64,000 nucleotides of DNA from Brachyhypopomus gauderio. Its lineage: Eukaryota; Chordata; Actinopteri; Gymnotiformes; Hypopomidae. Shown here piece after piece: positions 23,633 to 34,556 of the stretch; position 1 is the first letter of the stretch, and each line of letters begins with the position of its first letter. The notes under the pieces are model-generated. The model ran no database searches and had not been told where the DNA came from. It was given only the letters and a program-made list of their open reading frames with translations. The position numbers and the translations under genes are program-made. The DNA lies in contig NC_135225.1 of the NCBI RefSeq assembly GCF_052324685.1, forward strand, positions 15,071,185 through 15,135,184, given 5' to 3'.

Positions 23633-26600
23633 TGTGAGTGTGAAAGTGTGTGTGTATATATGTATATATCACCTCCTTCTCTCAGTGTGTGTGTGTGTAT
23701 CACCTCCTCCTCTCAGTGCATGCGTGCGTGTGTGTGTATCCCCTCCTCCTCTCAGTGTGGGTGTGTGTGTGTATCACCTCCTCCTCTCAGTGTGGGTGTG
23801 TGTGTGTATCACCTCCTCCTCTCAGTGTGTGTGTGTGTGTATCACCTCCTCCTCTCAGTGTGTGTGTGTGTGTGTGTGTATCACCTCCTCCTCTCAGTGT
23901 GTGTGTGTGTGTATCACCTCCTCCTCTCAGTGTGTGTGTGTGTGTATCACCTCCTCCTCTCAGTGTGTGTGTGTGTGTGTGTGTGTATCACCTCCTCCTC
24001 TCAGTGTGTGTGTGTATCACCTCCTCCTCTCAGAGTGCATCTGTCACCTCCTCCTCTCAGTGTGTGTGTGTGTGTATATCACCTCCTCCTCTCAGTGTGT
24101 GTGTGTGTGTATCACCTCCTCCTCTCAGAGTGCATGTGTCACCTCATCCTCTCAGTGTGTATGTGTGTATCCTCTCCTCCTCTCAGTGTGTGTGTGTGTG
24201 TACCACCTCCTCCTCTCAGTGTGTGTCTGTGTGTATGTGTGTATCTTCTCCTCCTCTCAGTGTGTGTGTGTGTATCCCCTCCTCCTCTCAGTGTGTGTGT
24301 GTGTATCACCTCCTCCTATTGTGGTGGTTCCATTATCTTGTCCATCAGGTGTTGTCTTCACTCGCTTCTCTTTCTCTGAGAGCAGAAACTGAGAGTGACT
24401 TTAAATACACACACACACACACACACATACACGGGATGTGCCATTTTTTATCCATCGTTTACCTATTTTCAGCCAAATAAGTGAAAAGGCTGCATAATTA
24501 TTACCGAACGATGACGTTTTTAATGGATGTTTTACGCCTTAGCTAAAGCTAAAGCTCACGGCTCCAGTGTTACACACATTAACTAAAACTCACAGATCTC
24601 TGTCTGAACTGTGTGGTGTGTGTGTGTGGGGTTAAGTTTGGTATAGTGTTAAGAGTAAGATTAGGGTTAGTAGCCAAATTTGTAGAACTATATACTATAA
24701 TTTGGAGATATCAGCAGACTATTTGTGTTTGTGACTGGCCTTCCACCACGCACACACAGACGTCCCTCACGTGACTGGCATGAAGGGATACCCAGCAGAG
24801 CATACCTTCTTCTTTGGCAGCCTGCCAGAACTCAAACGCCACCCTGAAGGCCTGAGCGACTGTTAGGGTCACTGCCTGAGCCTGGAGAGAGAGAGAGGAG
24901 GGAGAGAGAGAGAGAGAAAAGATAGACATTTAGCAAGGACAAAAAGGATATGTGTGTATATACACTACCGTTCAAAAGTTTGGGGTCACTTAGAAATGTT
25001 CTTATTTTTGAAAGAAAAGCATTTTTTTTTTCAATTTAGCTAACATTAAATGCATCAAAAATACACTCTATATATTATTAATGTGGTAAATGACTATTCT
25101 AGCTGTAAACATCTGGTTTTTAATGCAATATCTACATAGATGTATGGAGACCCATTTCCAACAACCATCACTCCAGTGTTCTAATGGTACATTGTGTTTG
25201 CTAACTCTGCTAACTCTTGCCACAGCTCGTATTGATGTGCCATCCTGGATGAGCTGCACTACCTGAGCCACTTGTGTGGGTTGTAGAGTCCGTCTCATGC
25301 TACCACGAGTGTGAAAGGACCACCAACATTCAAAAGTGACCAAAACATCAGCCAGAAAGCATATGTACTGAGAAGTGGTCTGTGGTCCCCACCTGCAGAA
25401 CCACTCCTTTATAGGGGGGGGGGGGTCTTGCTAATTGCCTCTCATTTCTACCTGCTGTCTATTCCATTTGCACAACAGCAGGTGAAATTGATTCACAATC
25501 TGTGTTGCTTCCTAACTGAACAGGTTGGTTTCACAGAAGTGTAGTTGACTTGGAGTGATATTGTGTTGTTTAAGTGTTCCCTTTATTTTTTTGAGCAGTG
25601 TATATATATATCAAAATTTATTGAATTAATTAGAAGCATTGTAATTAATTAATCAAAATTAATCGCATTTTAATCGCATTTCAATATTTAACATGAGAAA
25701 TATTTATTTAAGTTTGAATGATGAATGAATCAATGAACATAAGCATAAACTTCAACATCTTGTTTATTTTTCCACCAGTCTACTACACAGACCAATAGAT
25801 GAGTGCAGAAAACAGAGCAAACAGTTTTCAGAACACTGGAAATTCTGACCAAAAATGTTGTTTAATTTTGGGAGTTTTGCTCAGGATATTGGAAGAATAA
25901 GAAGAACTGAAGTATATCAGAAGATGTTTTTTTTTCTTTAATTCAGGCATGAAAATGGGTCAGGGGTTAAAAAGGTGAGAAGACCGGGGGCGGGGCATGT
26001 GACATCATGGGGATACGGGGCGTTGACATGTGACGTCATGGGTATACGGCGACGGGGAGGGGGGGTGGCTGCTGGTGTACGGGGATACAGCGACAGGTGA
26101 TGCCAAATATTACGGAGCCCGTAAGGTGACATCATGTAAAAAATATAATAACGCGTGGCCACGACTTACTAACGCGTGCGAACGAGATAATTAACGCGTG
26201 CGAACAAGATAATTAAGTATTACTTTATATAAAGCCAGGTTTACCTTCCTTGGGTAGTCAGTTCGCGAACATCCCTGGGATCTGCTTGCTTTGCTGTGAA
26301 AAAATAAACTTTGTTGCCGCGTGTGAAAGGCGACATTAGTATCTCGTTCCCACGCGTTAGTAAGTCGTGGCCACGCGTTATTATTTTTTTTACATGATGT
26401 CACCTTACGGGCTCCGTAAAATATAGTAAAATCCATAAAAAAAATTTTTTTGACTGTCTTGTCAATGGATTCAATATATGGAGCCAGATCCTTAAACGCG
26501 AGAGGCCGCTTTCGCCATTCCAGATGGCTCAGTCAAAACCATTACATCTTAATGAACCAATAAATACATCAGCAGCGAAAATGAGTGTAAAAATACCAGG

Positions 26601-28637
26601 GTTCATGTGTTTTTATTTTCTAACATGGGCTAAAGCACAGGGTAGACTCAAACGACAAGCGTTTACAACTTCATCTTCAACATTTTCAGCCCTGGCGCGA
26701 ATGTTATCCTCACCCGTCCCTGGATTCACCAGTTACAACTACAGACACTAGAAAAATCTTGTTTCTTATTTTATGTCACCGTTAACTACACGGGGTTGAC
26801 GCGAACTTAATAGGTCTATCTGTCTACCTATTTATCACAAGAGCTTGTGGCTCTGACAGTATTTAACGCTGTAGCGAACGGCAGTAACTTTGTTTTACCG
26901 CAAAATATGAAAACGATTGAAACCATTAATAACCCAATTAAATCCACTGGGAAATGTACGATCTGGTAAATGTAGTGGTAAATGTACGATCTGGTAAATG
27001 TACGATCTGGTAAATGTAGTGGTAAATGTACGATCTGGTAAATGTAGTGGTAAATGTACGATCTGGTAAATGTAGTGGTAAATGTACGCTCTTCTGACTT
27101 GTCTGCGGTGTAGCACTAGGTCCTGCTTCTCATCCCGCTTAGCAGTAAATGAATACCATGAATGAAGAACGTTCGTATGATTGAAATGCTATTTGGCCTC
27201 TACGATGGTTCGGGGCGGAAACTGCTGGCCACTGTGTCATTGAAATTGCCGATTTCGGTCACCCGGTCACCGGTCACCCTTTTCAACTTCAAAACGGCAA
27301 ATTTCGCCGAAAGGTGACAGATTTTCATCCCTGTTAATTTCCCAGACCTCTGTCACAGCCCTAAAGTCCTCTGCACAGGCATATCCATAGTGCCTAGAAG
27401 TGGCTTCTGCATGCTCAACGCAAATGACTGGATCTTCCATTCATCATCTATAATATGAGCTGTCACACCAAGATAATTCTTGTTGCTAACAGATGTCCAG
27501 TGATCCCCAGTCAGAGCCACATTTGTGGCAATTTTCACAATAACCTGTTTTACTTCCCTTTCCTCATCATACAGCTGCTGGATTTTCTTCGACATTGTCT
27601 TTCTGGACGGCAGTTCGTAACTTGCAGCAGCTGACGCAGTTTGCAGCGCTCCTTCGACCACATAGAGCGGTCTACAATCCCCAGCAATCCATCTCGCCAG
27701 TGAATTGGTAAATTTGTCTAACGTGGACTTTGACGTTTTGTTTCTTAATTTGAACCCCAACATGTGGTCGAGTGTTGACTCGCGACACTGTTTGCTCAAA
27801 CTAGGAATACATTTAGCAACTAAGTTATCATTACTGACCTGCGCTTTAGCCCCAACACGTTTTGCGTTGAGGTTGTAACGAAGGGTGGAAGTGCTCCTGT
27901 GATAAGCGAACTCCTTCCTACATAAAGTGCAAATAACACTATTTTTGTTTGTACTTCCATCTGGAAGTTTCTTATATTAAAATTTCCCATCCACCAGCAT
28001 ATCCTCTTCAGTCATCTCCATCATGCTTATCTTATTTTGCGTCCATATAATCTGTATGCCTGGAACTCGTGCACTGAGAAACATTCCACGGTGCAAAAGT
28101 GTCTCATGCGTTAAATGCGTTAAAATGCATACATTTTTTTAGTTTGTTAATTTCCCTGTAATTAATTAATCGAAATTAACGCGTTAAAGTCCCACTACTA
28201 ATATTTATATAGGTGTATATATTAACCATAACCTTCGGAAGCGTTTATTAGTAGATCCTCATCTCTCCGTCAGACGACGTGGAATCTGCTTTGCAGTTAA
28301 ATTGATGATGGGAAGGAAAGGGTGTAGCCACACAAGAGATCACACGCACGCACATGCACATGCGCACAGGCACACACATCTCACCATTTTCTTTTTGGGG
28401 CAGAGGAAGGCGTGGCACTCCAGTGTGTCATTGTGCTGGCTCTGAGCGATGTAGGCAAACACTTTATCATGCATCTTATCAGCTGTGCAGTAGGATATCC
28501 TGTAGAGGACAGGAAGGGCCATGAGGGCAGGACCCCTACCAAACTGAGGTGCCCCCCCCCCCCCCCCCACCACACACACATACACACACAGAGGCCCCAA
28601 ACGCACACACACACGGCCCGCACACACACACACGCCC

Positions 28638-28671
<34 letters not shown>

Positions 28672-29282
28672 GACTATGATGACCGCATACCCTCCTTGAG
28701 GGGGGAGTGAGAGAGATGGACAGAGAGACCTCTGACCTGTAAATAGAGATGTTCTCTATGAGCTGGTTTGATACACCGTCATACAGAATGATCCCTCTTG
28801 GAGAGACCTTTAGTGTAACTTTCTGTAGTTTTCTCCCGCTGGCTTTGGCCTGGGGGGGGGAGGAAGAGAGGGTGTTTTGATGTTACTGCAAATTAAAGAT
28901 CATTGGCTTTAGTCTCCAGTGTGTTCTCTGGTCTGACTCTGAGAGAAGTGCAGTGATCTCAGATCAGATCTCAGTGTTCCATTACATTCACCAAGAGAAC
29001 TGTCATGTCCTCTTACTGCACTACCTTGTACACACAGACACCCAAACTGCTGAACTCAACAGCACACCAGTCACACCACGTCAGCTGCTTGCTGTTGTCT
29101 GGTTTCCAAGGGAAGCTCACCGTAGCAACAATCCTCTTGACAGCAGCGGCAGACAGCTCCTCTCCTTTGGGCTGTTCCACCAGAGTCACTCCCAGATATC
29201 TGAGCTGGAACACCACGCCCTCTAGTAGTGTCTCCCTGGTGTCAGTCCAGTTCTCTGGGAGCTCTGTGGAGACAGGAATGTT

Positions 29283-29326
<44 letters not shown>

Positions 29327-29798
29327 GTGACTCTGTAGACTCTTTTAGCTGCCGAAATGTTTTTCTCTCCTGCACATTTCAGTTTGATAAATCTGCAGTC
29401 TGTAATGTGACTTAAATCACAACAAATATGTGTGCTGTGCAACCCTGACACCCTTAGCAACATGTTCAAGTACAGCTCAACTCAAACGGTCTGTGTGTTG
29501 ATGAACTGGGTTTAGTTTAGTTTAGAGTCAGGAACCAGCAGACCAGTTCTGCACTCGACTGAGCAGGTCTGGACTTGACAAGCGTAGCTGTATCCATTAG
29601 CTGCAGATGTAGCACAGTTGCCTCTGCGTTTAGGATGTCCTGTTCCTTAACTTCCTGACTACACAGGATTATTAGGGTCTCATTAATATGTAATTAGACA
29701 CACACACACACACACTCACAGAAACACACACACACGCACACACAGAAACACATAGTGACATGCACACTAAAGTTTGTTCAGGTTCAGCATGCTGTTTG

Positions 29799-29845
<47 letters not shown>

Positions 29846-30607
29846 CAGCACACACAGCAGTCTGCCCCACCCACCGGCATCACAGACATTAAACACTCAC
29901 ACAGCTGGATCCAGTTTCCTCTGATTCGTTTTCCCATTCTGAGGTCACCATTTCCCAGACTGAGCATCACACAGCAGCCCATGGTACAGCCACATTCATT
30001 CTGAAGGTTAACTTTAAATGTCAGCACTCTTAGGTTCCAGTGCCCCAAACATGACCCCTACTTTAACTCGTCCAGTTACAGCCCATTACAGTATACGCCT
30101 GGGGTGTGTTTGTGTGTGTGTTAGAGAGAGAGGATGTAGGTGTGTCTGGGTACTGTTTATTACAGTATAGTACATAGTATTGTACAGTGTAGTACCATAG
30201 TGTAGTAGTACAGTATAGTACTGAAAGTGAGGTCAGGCTGAGGTCAGAGTCAGTACAGTGTAGTATGAAGGTGAGGTCAGGGTGAGGTCAGTGTAGTATG
30301 AAGGTGAGGTCAGGGTGAGGTCAGTGTAGTATGAAGGTGAGGTCAGTGTAGTATGAAGCTGAGTACAGTGTAGTATGAAGGTGAGGTCAGGGTGAGGTCA
30401 GTGTAGTATGAAGGTGAGGTCAGGGTGAGGTCAGTGTAGTATGAAGGTGAGGTCAGGGTGTCTAACAATCTGTGCAGCAGCAGTGCAGTGACTGCCAATG
30501 CTGGCGAGGGACAATAAGATGAACACTGTTACGTCTCTCTCTCTCTCTCTGTGTCTCACATACACCCACACAGACACGAATACACACCCACATGTATATA
30601 CATACAT

Positions 30608-30641
<34 letters not shown>

Positions 30642-33600
30642 CCCCACATACACATACACACACACACAGTATGAAACAGGCTGACTGAATCTGATGACAT
30701 CACTTCAGTGTTCACAGTGGCCTTCTGAAAATATCACTCCACTGTCTGCATTCTCTCATTCTGAAGATATCACTCCACTCCACTAAAATTGTACATATCA
30801 GATTAAACAGCCATCAGCTAATGATGACTAATAGATGTGGTAAATCTGGGTTAGAAGATGACAGGAAAACAGAAGGACACCGAGAGGTGGTGGTGAGTGA
30901 AGCCCACATACAGAAATGATCCTCCACTGGGAAATGGCAGACAAAACCAGAGTGAGACCAGGACAGAGTGAGTGTCTCCGTTTGTCCAGGACTGATTAAC
31001 CATCCCTGCAATACTGCTCTGGACAAAACGAATATGGCAACACGCAAATCAGGCATGTAACAAATCATGTGCAGCAAAACATAATGGGTTATTACTGGTA
31101 CATACTGGGTTATTACTGGGCTGCAGCTGAAACTGGCGACAATGCACATTGCCTCACTGGGGAAGGTTTACATTTATTTTTGGCCCGGCTCCTCCTTCAA
31201 GTTGTGCATCCCTGCTCTAGCAGTTGGCTGTTGTCACTGGGCATTCTACTTCAATGGGAGTTAAATATGCAGAATACTAATTTAAAAAATGGAAAAAAGG
31301 AAATCTTAGCAAATCTAGACCATGAATAAGAAGTCAAGATACTCAGACAAGAAACATTTTCTTTGAACTGTTGCTATGAAACGTGGTGTAATGGCCGTGA
31401 TGCACATGGCGCTGGCCAGCAAGTGGCCCGAATTGGGACTGATCTTTCCAGATACCTCCAGATGTACTGCTAGCTGCACGCATGAACTTCAAAACGAAAA
31501 TGAATTTCTTGAAAATGCTGCATGACGTGATGAGATGACTGAACTCGGGTCTACATCCAAAGAGTGGGTAGAACAGAGGGACGTTCACCACAGGTCTGAT
31601 AATAACAGACAATATAAGAGAAGAAGCCGCAGGTCTGATAATAACAATATAAGAGAGGGAGTCACAGGTCTGATAACAATAACACATAACATAAAAGAAG
31701 AAGCCACAGGTCTGATCATAACAATATAAGAGAGGGAGCCACAGGTCTGACAATAACACAAAATACAGGTCCTTCTCAAAAAATTAGCATATTGTGATAC
31801 AGTTCATTATTTTATGTAATGTACTGATAAACATTAGACTTTCATATATTTTAGATTCATTACATACAACTGAAGTAGTTCAAGTCTTTTATTGGCTTAA
31901 TATTGATGATTTTGACAAAAAAGTAAAGAAAAAACAAAAATCTCAAAAAAATTGCATATTTCATCCGAATAATAAAAGAAAAGTGTTTTTAATACAAAAA
32001 AAGTCATCCTTCAAATAATTATGTTCAGTTATGCACTCAATACTTGGTCGGGAATCCTTTTGCAGAAATGCTGCGTGGCATGGAGGCAACCAGCCTGTGG
32101 CACTGCTGAGGTGTTATGGAAGCCCAGGATGCTTCGATAGCACCTTAAGCTCATCCAGAGTGTTCTTGCGTCTCTCAACTTTCTCTTCACAATATCCCAC
32201 AGATTCTCTATGGGGTTCAGGTCAGGAGAGTTGGCAGGCCAATTGAGCACAGTAATACCATGGTCAGTAAACCATTTACCAGTGGTTTTGGCACTGTGAG
32301 CAGGTGCCAGGTCGTGCTGAAAAATGAAATCTTCATCTCCATAAAGCATTTCAGCAGATGGAAGCATGAAGTGCTCCAAAATCTCCTGATAGCTAGCTGC
32401 ATTGACCCTGCCCATGATAAAATACAGTGGACCAACACCAGCAGCTGACATGGCACCCCAGACCATCACCGACTGTGGGTACTTGACACTGAACTTCAGG
32501 CATTTTGGCATTTCCTTCTCCCCAGTCTTCCTCCAGACTCTGGCACCTTGATTTCCGAATGACATGCAAAATTTGCAGTGCTGCTTCTCTGTAGCCCAGG
32601 TCAGGCGCTTCTGCCGCTGTTTCTGGTTCAAAAGTGGCTTGACCGGGGGAATGCGGCACCTGTAGCCCATTTCCTGCACACGCCTGTGCACTGTGGCTCT
32701 GGATGTTTCTACTCCAGACTCGGTCCACTGCTTCCGCAGGTCCCCCAAGATCTGGAATCTGTCCTTCTCCACAGTCTTCCTCAGGGTCCGCTCACCTCTT
32801 CTTGTTGTGCAGCGTTTTCTGCTACACTTTCTCCTTCCCACAGACTTTCCACTAAGGTGCCTTGATGCAGCACTCTGGGAACAGCCTATTCGTTCAGAAA
32901 TTTCTTTCTGTGTCTTACCCTCTTGCTTGAGGGTATCAGTGATGGCCTTCTGGACATCAGTCAGGTCGGCAGTCTTACCCATGGTTACGGTTTTGAGTAA
33001 TGAAGTTTAATTTTTTATCATTACATTATGGAAAAGAATGAACTTTATTACAATATGCTATTTTTTTTTAGAAGGACCTGTATAAGAGAGGGAGCCACAG
33101 GTCTGGTAATAACATAAGAGAAGGAGCAACAAGTCCGATAATAATAGTGGAACTGTATGCAAAAGTCGGATTAACTACAGATCACTGGAGTCTAAACTAA
33201 TGGAGGAGTGACCAGTTCAGCTCGGCTGACCCGAATCATCCAGCGATCTTGTTTCATTCAGAATGTCAAGGCAACTCGATCTTAAGAAATGCCTCCGATA
33301 TGTAGCAGTTATTAAACTGTTTACAGAAATGTAAAAGGCATAGATGGATAGCTAACCACGCTAACTTTACACGACGATATCATTAACTGATAAGGTAAAT
33401 CAATGAAATAAACCGAAAGCGAACGTTAGTTTGTACAGCTGTTTACTGTGTGCGGTGCCAGTCCCGCGCTAGCAGCTAGGCTAACTCCACAGTGCCAGTC
33501 CCGCGCTAGCAGCTAGCCGCAAGGCTAACTCCGCTGAGCTGGGCGAACCGGGCCTGCACGCACCAATCTGCCGCTGTTTCCCTCCCACCACTTTATTTTC

Positions 33601-33979
33601 ACATAAAGTCACGACACTGCACCGCTGACACGGACATCACGGTAATGTGAAGCGCTAGCGGCGTTTACAGTAGCTCACTAAAGTACTAACGCTGTGAACT
33701 TAAAAATGCAAGAAAAGCTGCACATGTACAAACATTTATTACCACTAAACGTGCTAACCAACCAACTGGCCGCTGAGTTTCTCTTCAGGAAACAGGTGAA
33801 CAAGTAAATTATTTTGGACGGAACATGCTGCTCAAAGACAAGTTTCATACTTTAGAAAATGACTGATGAAGGAACCACGACACGTAGAGTTCAGGACATT
33901 AGTGAGAGGGACAGACAGGCAGGCGAGGATCTCTCTCACACTCACACACACACACACACACACACACAGAAACATATGT

Positions 33980-34050
<71 letters not shown>

Positions 34051-34063
34051 TTATGTTCTCCAC

Positions 34064-34117
<54 letters not shown>

Positions 34118-34247
34118 TTATGTTCTCCACTAACACACACACACTCGCTCACACTCACTCACTCTTATGTCTTCCAGAAGTCCAAGACTGTTTGGCGATG
34201 TTGGGGCTCCGAATGATCGCCCGTCCTGCCGATTTCAGAGCGTCCAT
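17232..34247 (-). CDS. ldlrap1: LDL receptor adaptor protein 1 (ARH), 9 coding exons, 286 aa
   Basis: This is a clathrin adaptor that links NPxY-type tails of LDL-receptor family members to clathrin and AP-2 in coated pits. Coding exons on the minus strand are 34247-34163, 29263-29121, 28849-28737, 28499-28385, 24881-24806, 24375-24310, 22929-22829, 22125-22091 and 17358-17232. All introns are GT-AG and phase is continuous (861 nt with stop). The start [10 protein letters not shown] is the family start. The PTB domain spans about residues 40-170 ([15 protein letters not shown], then [17 protein letters not shown]). A type I clathrin box LLNLE lies at 206-210. The AP-2 beta-appendage helix DEAFSRLAECR keeps F243, L246 and R250. 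Human ARH is 308 aa, and the shortfall lies in the linker around exons 6-7. The ATG lies about 190 bp from a possible promoter at 34437. Several exons border microsatellites or minisatellites. The 3' end is unsure: ATTAAA at 16079-16084 is only a candidate. Confidence 0.96.
18490..19333 (+). repeat. Dispersed repeat family B, interrupted copy
   Basis: Same sequence as 6605-7015 with a 426-bp insertion at 18603. It lies in ldlrap1 intron 8. Confidence 0.8.
18603..19028. mobile_element. hAT MITE (CAGGGATGGGCAACT ends)
   Basis: Terminal repeats CAGGGATGGGCAACT and AGTTGCTCATCCCTG are inverted copies with one difference. The flanks CTCTAATA and GTCTAATA form an 8-bp duplication with one mismatch. 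The pre-insertion site GCGCTAATATATT is preserved at about 6710. Confidence 0.88.
19760..19885 (+). repeat. Tandem repeat, three copies of about 41 bp
   Basis: Unit around GATTAAGTGACGGGAATGTA followed by GACCTAGTCCAAGTCTTCAT. Located just upstream of the LINE fragment. Confidence 0.8.
19886..20815 (+). mobile_element. Non-LTR retrotransposon 3' fragment
   Basis: Frames show [47 protein letters not shown] and [12 protein letters not shown], then a frame shift into SYISEMM-like sequence. It ends in an AATAAAG plus ATT microsatellite tail. This is the RT C-terminal region of an L2/CR1-group LINE, 5' truncated, in ldlrap1 intron 8. Confidence 0.85.
20816..22090. other. ldlrap1 intron 8 remainder
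   Basis: A short (CA)n near 21330-21360 and a small tandem repeat near 21840-21960 (ACAGGTG-containing units). No exon or element was recognised. Confidence 0.5.
22548..22790. repeat. 30-bp minisatellite in ldlrap1 intron 7
   Basis: Eight near-identical copies of a 30-bp unit around ACTGAAGTACTGCTCTGTGT. Because 30 is divisible by three it is open in several frames, but these frames are repeat artefacts. It begins about 40 bp from the exon 7 donor. Confidence 0.92.
22829..22929 (-). CDS. ldlrap1: ldlrap1 exon 7 (clathrin box exon) beside a (TG)n acceptor
   Basis: This 101-bp exon carries [12 protein letters not shown], the clathrin box. Its 3' splice site is a (TG) run of about 26 units followed directly by TAG, with no ordinary polypyrimidine tract. 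The donor is TGG|GTAATC. The length is not a multiple of three, so skipping would shift frame and remove the AP-2 helix encoded by exon 8. A 30-bp minisatellite begins about 40 bp downstream of the donor. Confidence 0.88.
22931..22983. repeat. (CA)n microsatellite abutting ldlrap1 exon 7
   Basis: Pure CA run on the plus strand, UG repeat in the ldlrap1 transcript, ending at the exon 7 acceptor. Confidence 0.95.
23080..23345. repeat. Two further (CA)n microsatellites
   Basis: CA runs at about 23082-23163 and 23294-23345, in ldlrap1 intron 6 between exon 7 and the donor-copy minisatellite. Confidence 0.95.
23450..23650. repeat. (TG)n microsatellite, about 200 bp
   Basis: Nearly pure TG with scattered GA steps, merging into the donor-copy minisatellite. 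Confidence 0.95.
23660..24309. repeat. ldlrap1: Minisatellite made of copies of the ldlrap1 exon 6 donor
   Basis: About 20 units of TATCACCTCCTCCTCTCAG plus a variable (TG) spacer. On the gene strand each reads CTGAGAGGAGGAG|GTGATAC, matching the real exon 6 junction AGGAGGAG|GTGATAC at 24310/24309. Some units are mutated at the GT. Confidence 0.9.
24310..24375 (-). CDS. ldlrap1: ldlrap1 exon 6 (linker after the PTB domain)
   Basis: This 66-bp exon encodes [16 protein letters not shown], matching the EEKEKR start of the human linker and diverging afterwards. The acceptor is CTCTCAG|AGAAAG and the donor AGGAGGAG|GTGATA. The donor and the bases around it are repeated about 20 times in the minisatellite that starts immediately downstream (24309 down to about 23660). 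Phase joins exactly to exons 5 and 7, which supports the call although the exon is short. Confidence 0.85.
24963..25602. mobile_element. Chimeric Tc1-like remnant
   Basis: The left end CACTACCGTTCAAAAGTTTG is one Tc1 family. The right end (reverse) CACTGCTCAAAAAAATAAAG is another. The minus strand from 25301 encodes the paired-type helix-turn-helix start [17 protein letters not shown] and [13 protein letters not shown]. It then passes at about 25195 into the terminal region of the first family. No catalytic domain remains. Confidence 0.75.
26111..26419. mobile_element. Palindromic MITE, copy 2 (compact)
   Basis: TTACGGAGCCCGTAAGGTGA and its reverse complement close a 305-bp unit whose arms hold AACGCGTGGCCACGACTTA. 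Same family as 3135-4031, but with only two to three of the internal units and no nested insertion. Confidence 0.85.
26945..27090. repeat. Tandem repeat of AAATGTACGATCTGGT units
   Basis: Six copies of a unit of about 16 to 28 bp, inside the hAT relic. Confidence 0.85.
27353..28025 (-). pseudogene. hAT/ZBED transposase fragment
   Basis: The minus strand reads a BED zinc finger ([20 protein letters not shown], then YNL) and then the hAT body. Segments include [47 protein letters not shown] and [13 protein letters not shown], the DHWTS motif being typical. An in-frame TAA before the BED finger and loss of the C-terminal half show it is dead. Confidence 0.8.
28548..28670. repeat. Poly-C and (CA)n next to ldlrap1 exon 4
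   Basis: C-run at 28551-28568 followed by CA-rich repeats, between exons 4 and 3. Confidence 0.9.
29286..29325. repeat. (CA)n just upstream of the ldlrap1 exon 2 acceptor
   Basis: About 20 CA units, 22 bp from the exon 2 acceptor at 29264. Confidence 0.92.
30225..30462. repeat. Minisatellite in ldlrap1 intron 1
   Basis: Copies of GTAGTATGAAGGTGAGGTCA with optional GGGTGAGGTCA spacers. Each unit holds a donor-like AAG|GTGAGG in the plus direction, which is antisense to the gene. Confidence 0.88.
31766..33080 (-). mobile_element. Near full-length Tc1 transposon
   Basis: Terminal inverted repeats CAGGTCCTTCTCAAAAAATT and, at the right, AGAAGGACCTG, flanked by TA on both sides. 1315 bp with one transposase frame on the minus strand. 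In ldlrap1 intron 1. Confidence 0.95.
32029..32982 (-). pseudogene. Tc1 transposase, inactivated (317 codons)
   Basis: Starts [20 protein letters not shown] with the helix-turn-helix region ([20 protein letters not shown]). The second aspartate motif [11 protein letters not shown] and the final [12 protein letters not shown] are intact. Between ATEKQHC and [10 protein letters not shown] a short deletion removes the LFSDES segment that carries the first catalytic aspartate. After KRKLRDART the frame shifts and the usual C-terminus is lost. Catalysis by this copy is therefore not expected. The family's usual length is about 340 aa. Confidence 0.9.
33151..33940. other. ldlrap1 intron 1, no exon
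   Basis: Includes a short direct repeat at 33453-33530 (GTGCCAGTCCCGCGCTAGCA). No coding sequence or complete element was seen. Confidence 0.5.
33942..34137. repeat. (CA)n, (CT)n and (CA)n run in ldlrap1 intron 1
   Basis: CA and TC microsatellites with two copies of TATTATGTTCTCCACTAACA between them. The run ends about 25 bp from the exon 1 donor. Confidence 0.92.
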
Positions 34248-34436
34248 AATCTGTTTCCGTAGTGGGAGTCCGAGCCCACCGTGTGCAGCTCCGACAGCCA
34301 CTCCCAGCGCTCGCCTCGATCTTCCTCCCTTCACTAACTTTTTGGGTATGAAGCTAAATTTTCCTCCCGTGTGTGAGTTTATAAGAAAATCCAACTGGAT
34401 GGACGATCATGTTCGCCAGGGAGGGCGGTGTTAAAT

Positions 34437-34444
34437 ATGCAAAT
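34437..34444 (-). promoter_or_regulatory. Octamer-like site upstream of ldlrap1
   Basis: ATTTGCAT on the gene strand inside an A/T-rich TATTTAATTTGCATATTTAA stretch about 190 bp before the ATG. A promoter role is a guess from position and motif. Confidence 0.3.
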
Positions 34445-34501
34445 TAAATAGACAGTGTAATGTCATGACGTGAGCTTTGAAGCCACAGTAGGCAAGTACA
34501 G

Positions 34502-34556
<55 letters not shown>
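34502..34556. repeat. (TG)n microsatellite
   Basis: About 27 TG units in the ldlrap1 upstream region. Confidence 0.95.

Larger units (their letters stand above)
25640..28198 (-). mobile_element. hAT (ZBED-like) element relic with a nested MITE
   Basis: The ends TAATTAATTAATCAAAATTA and TAATTAATTAATCGAAATTA bound a region with a decayed BED-type hAT transposase on the minus strand and an inserted palindromic MITE. Boundaries are approximate. It lies in ldlrap1 intron 4. Confidence 0.65.
31590..33155. repeat. Minisatellite (CCACAGGTCTGATAATAACA) interrupted by a Tc1 element
   Basis: Units of about 30-37 bp flank the transposon on both sides (31590-31765 and 33081-33155), so the array existed before the insertion. 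Confidence 0.85.

Noticed and set aside
22569-24480. Long open frames of alternating Cys/Val or Thr/His
   Set aside because: They are translations of CA/TG microsatellites and minisatellites, open only because the repeat lacks stops.
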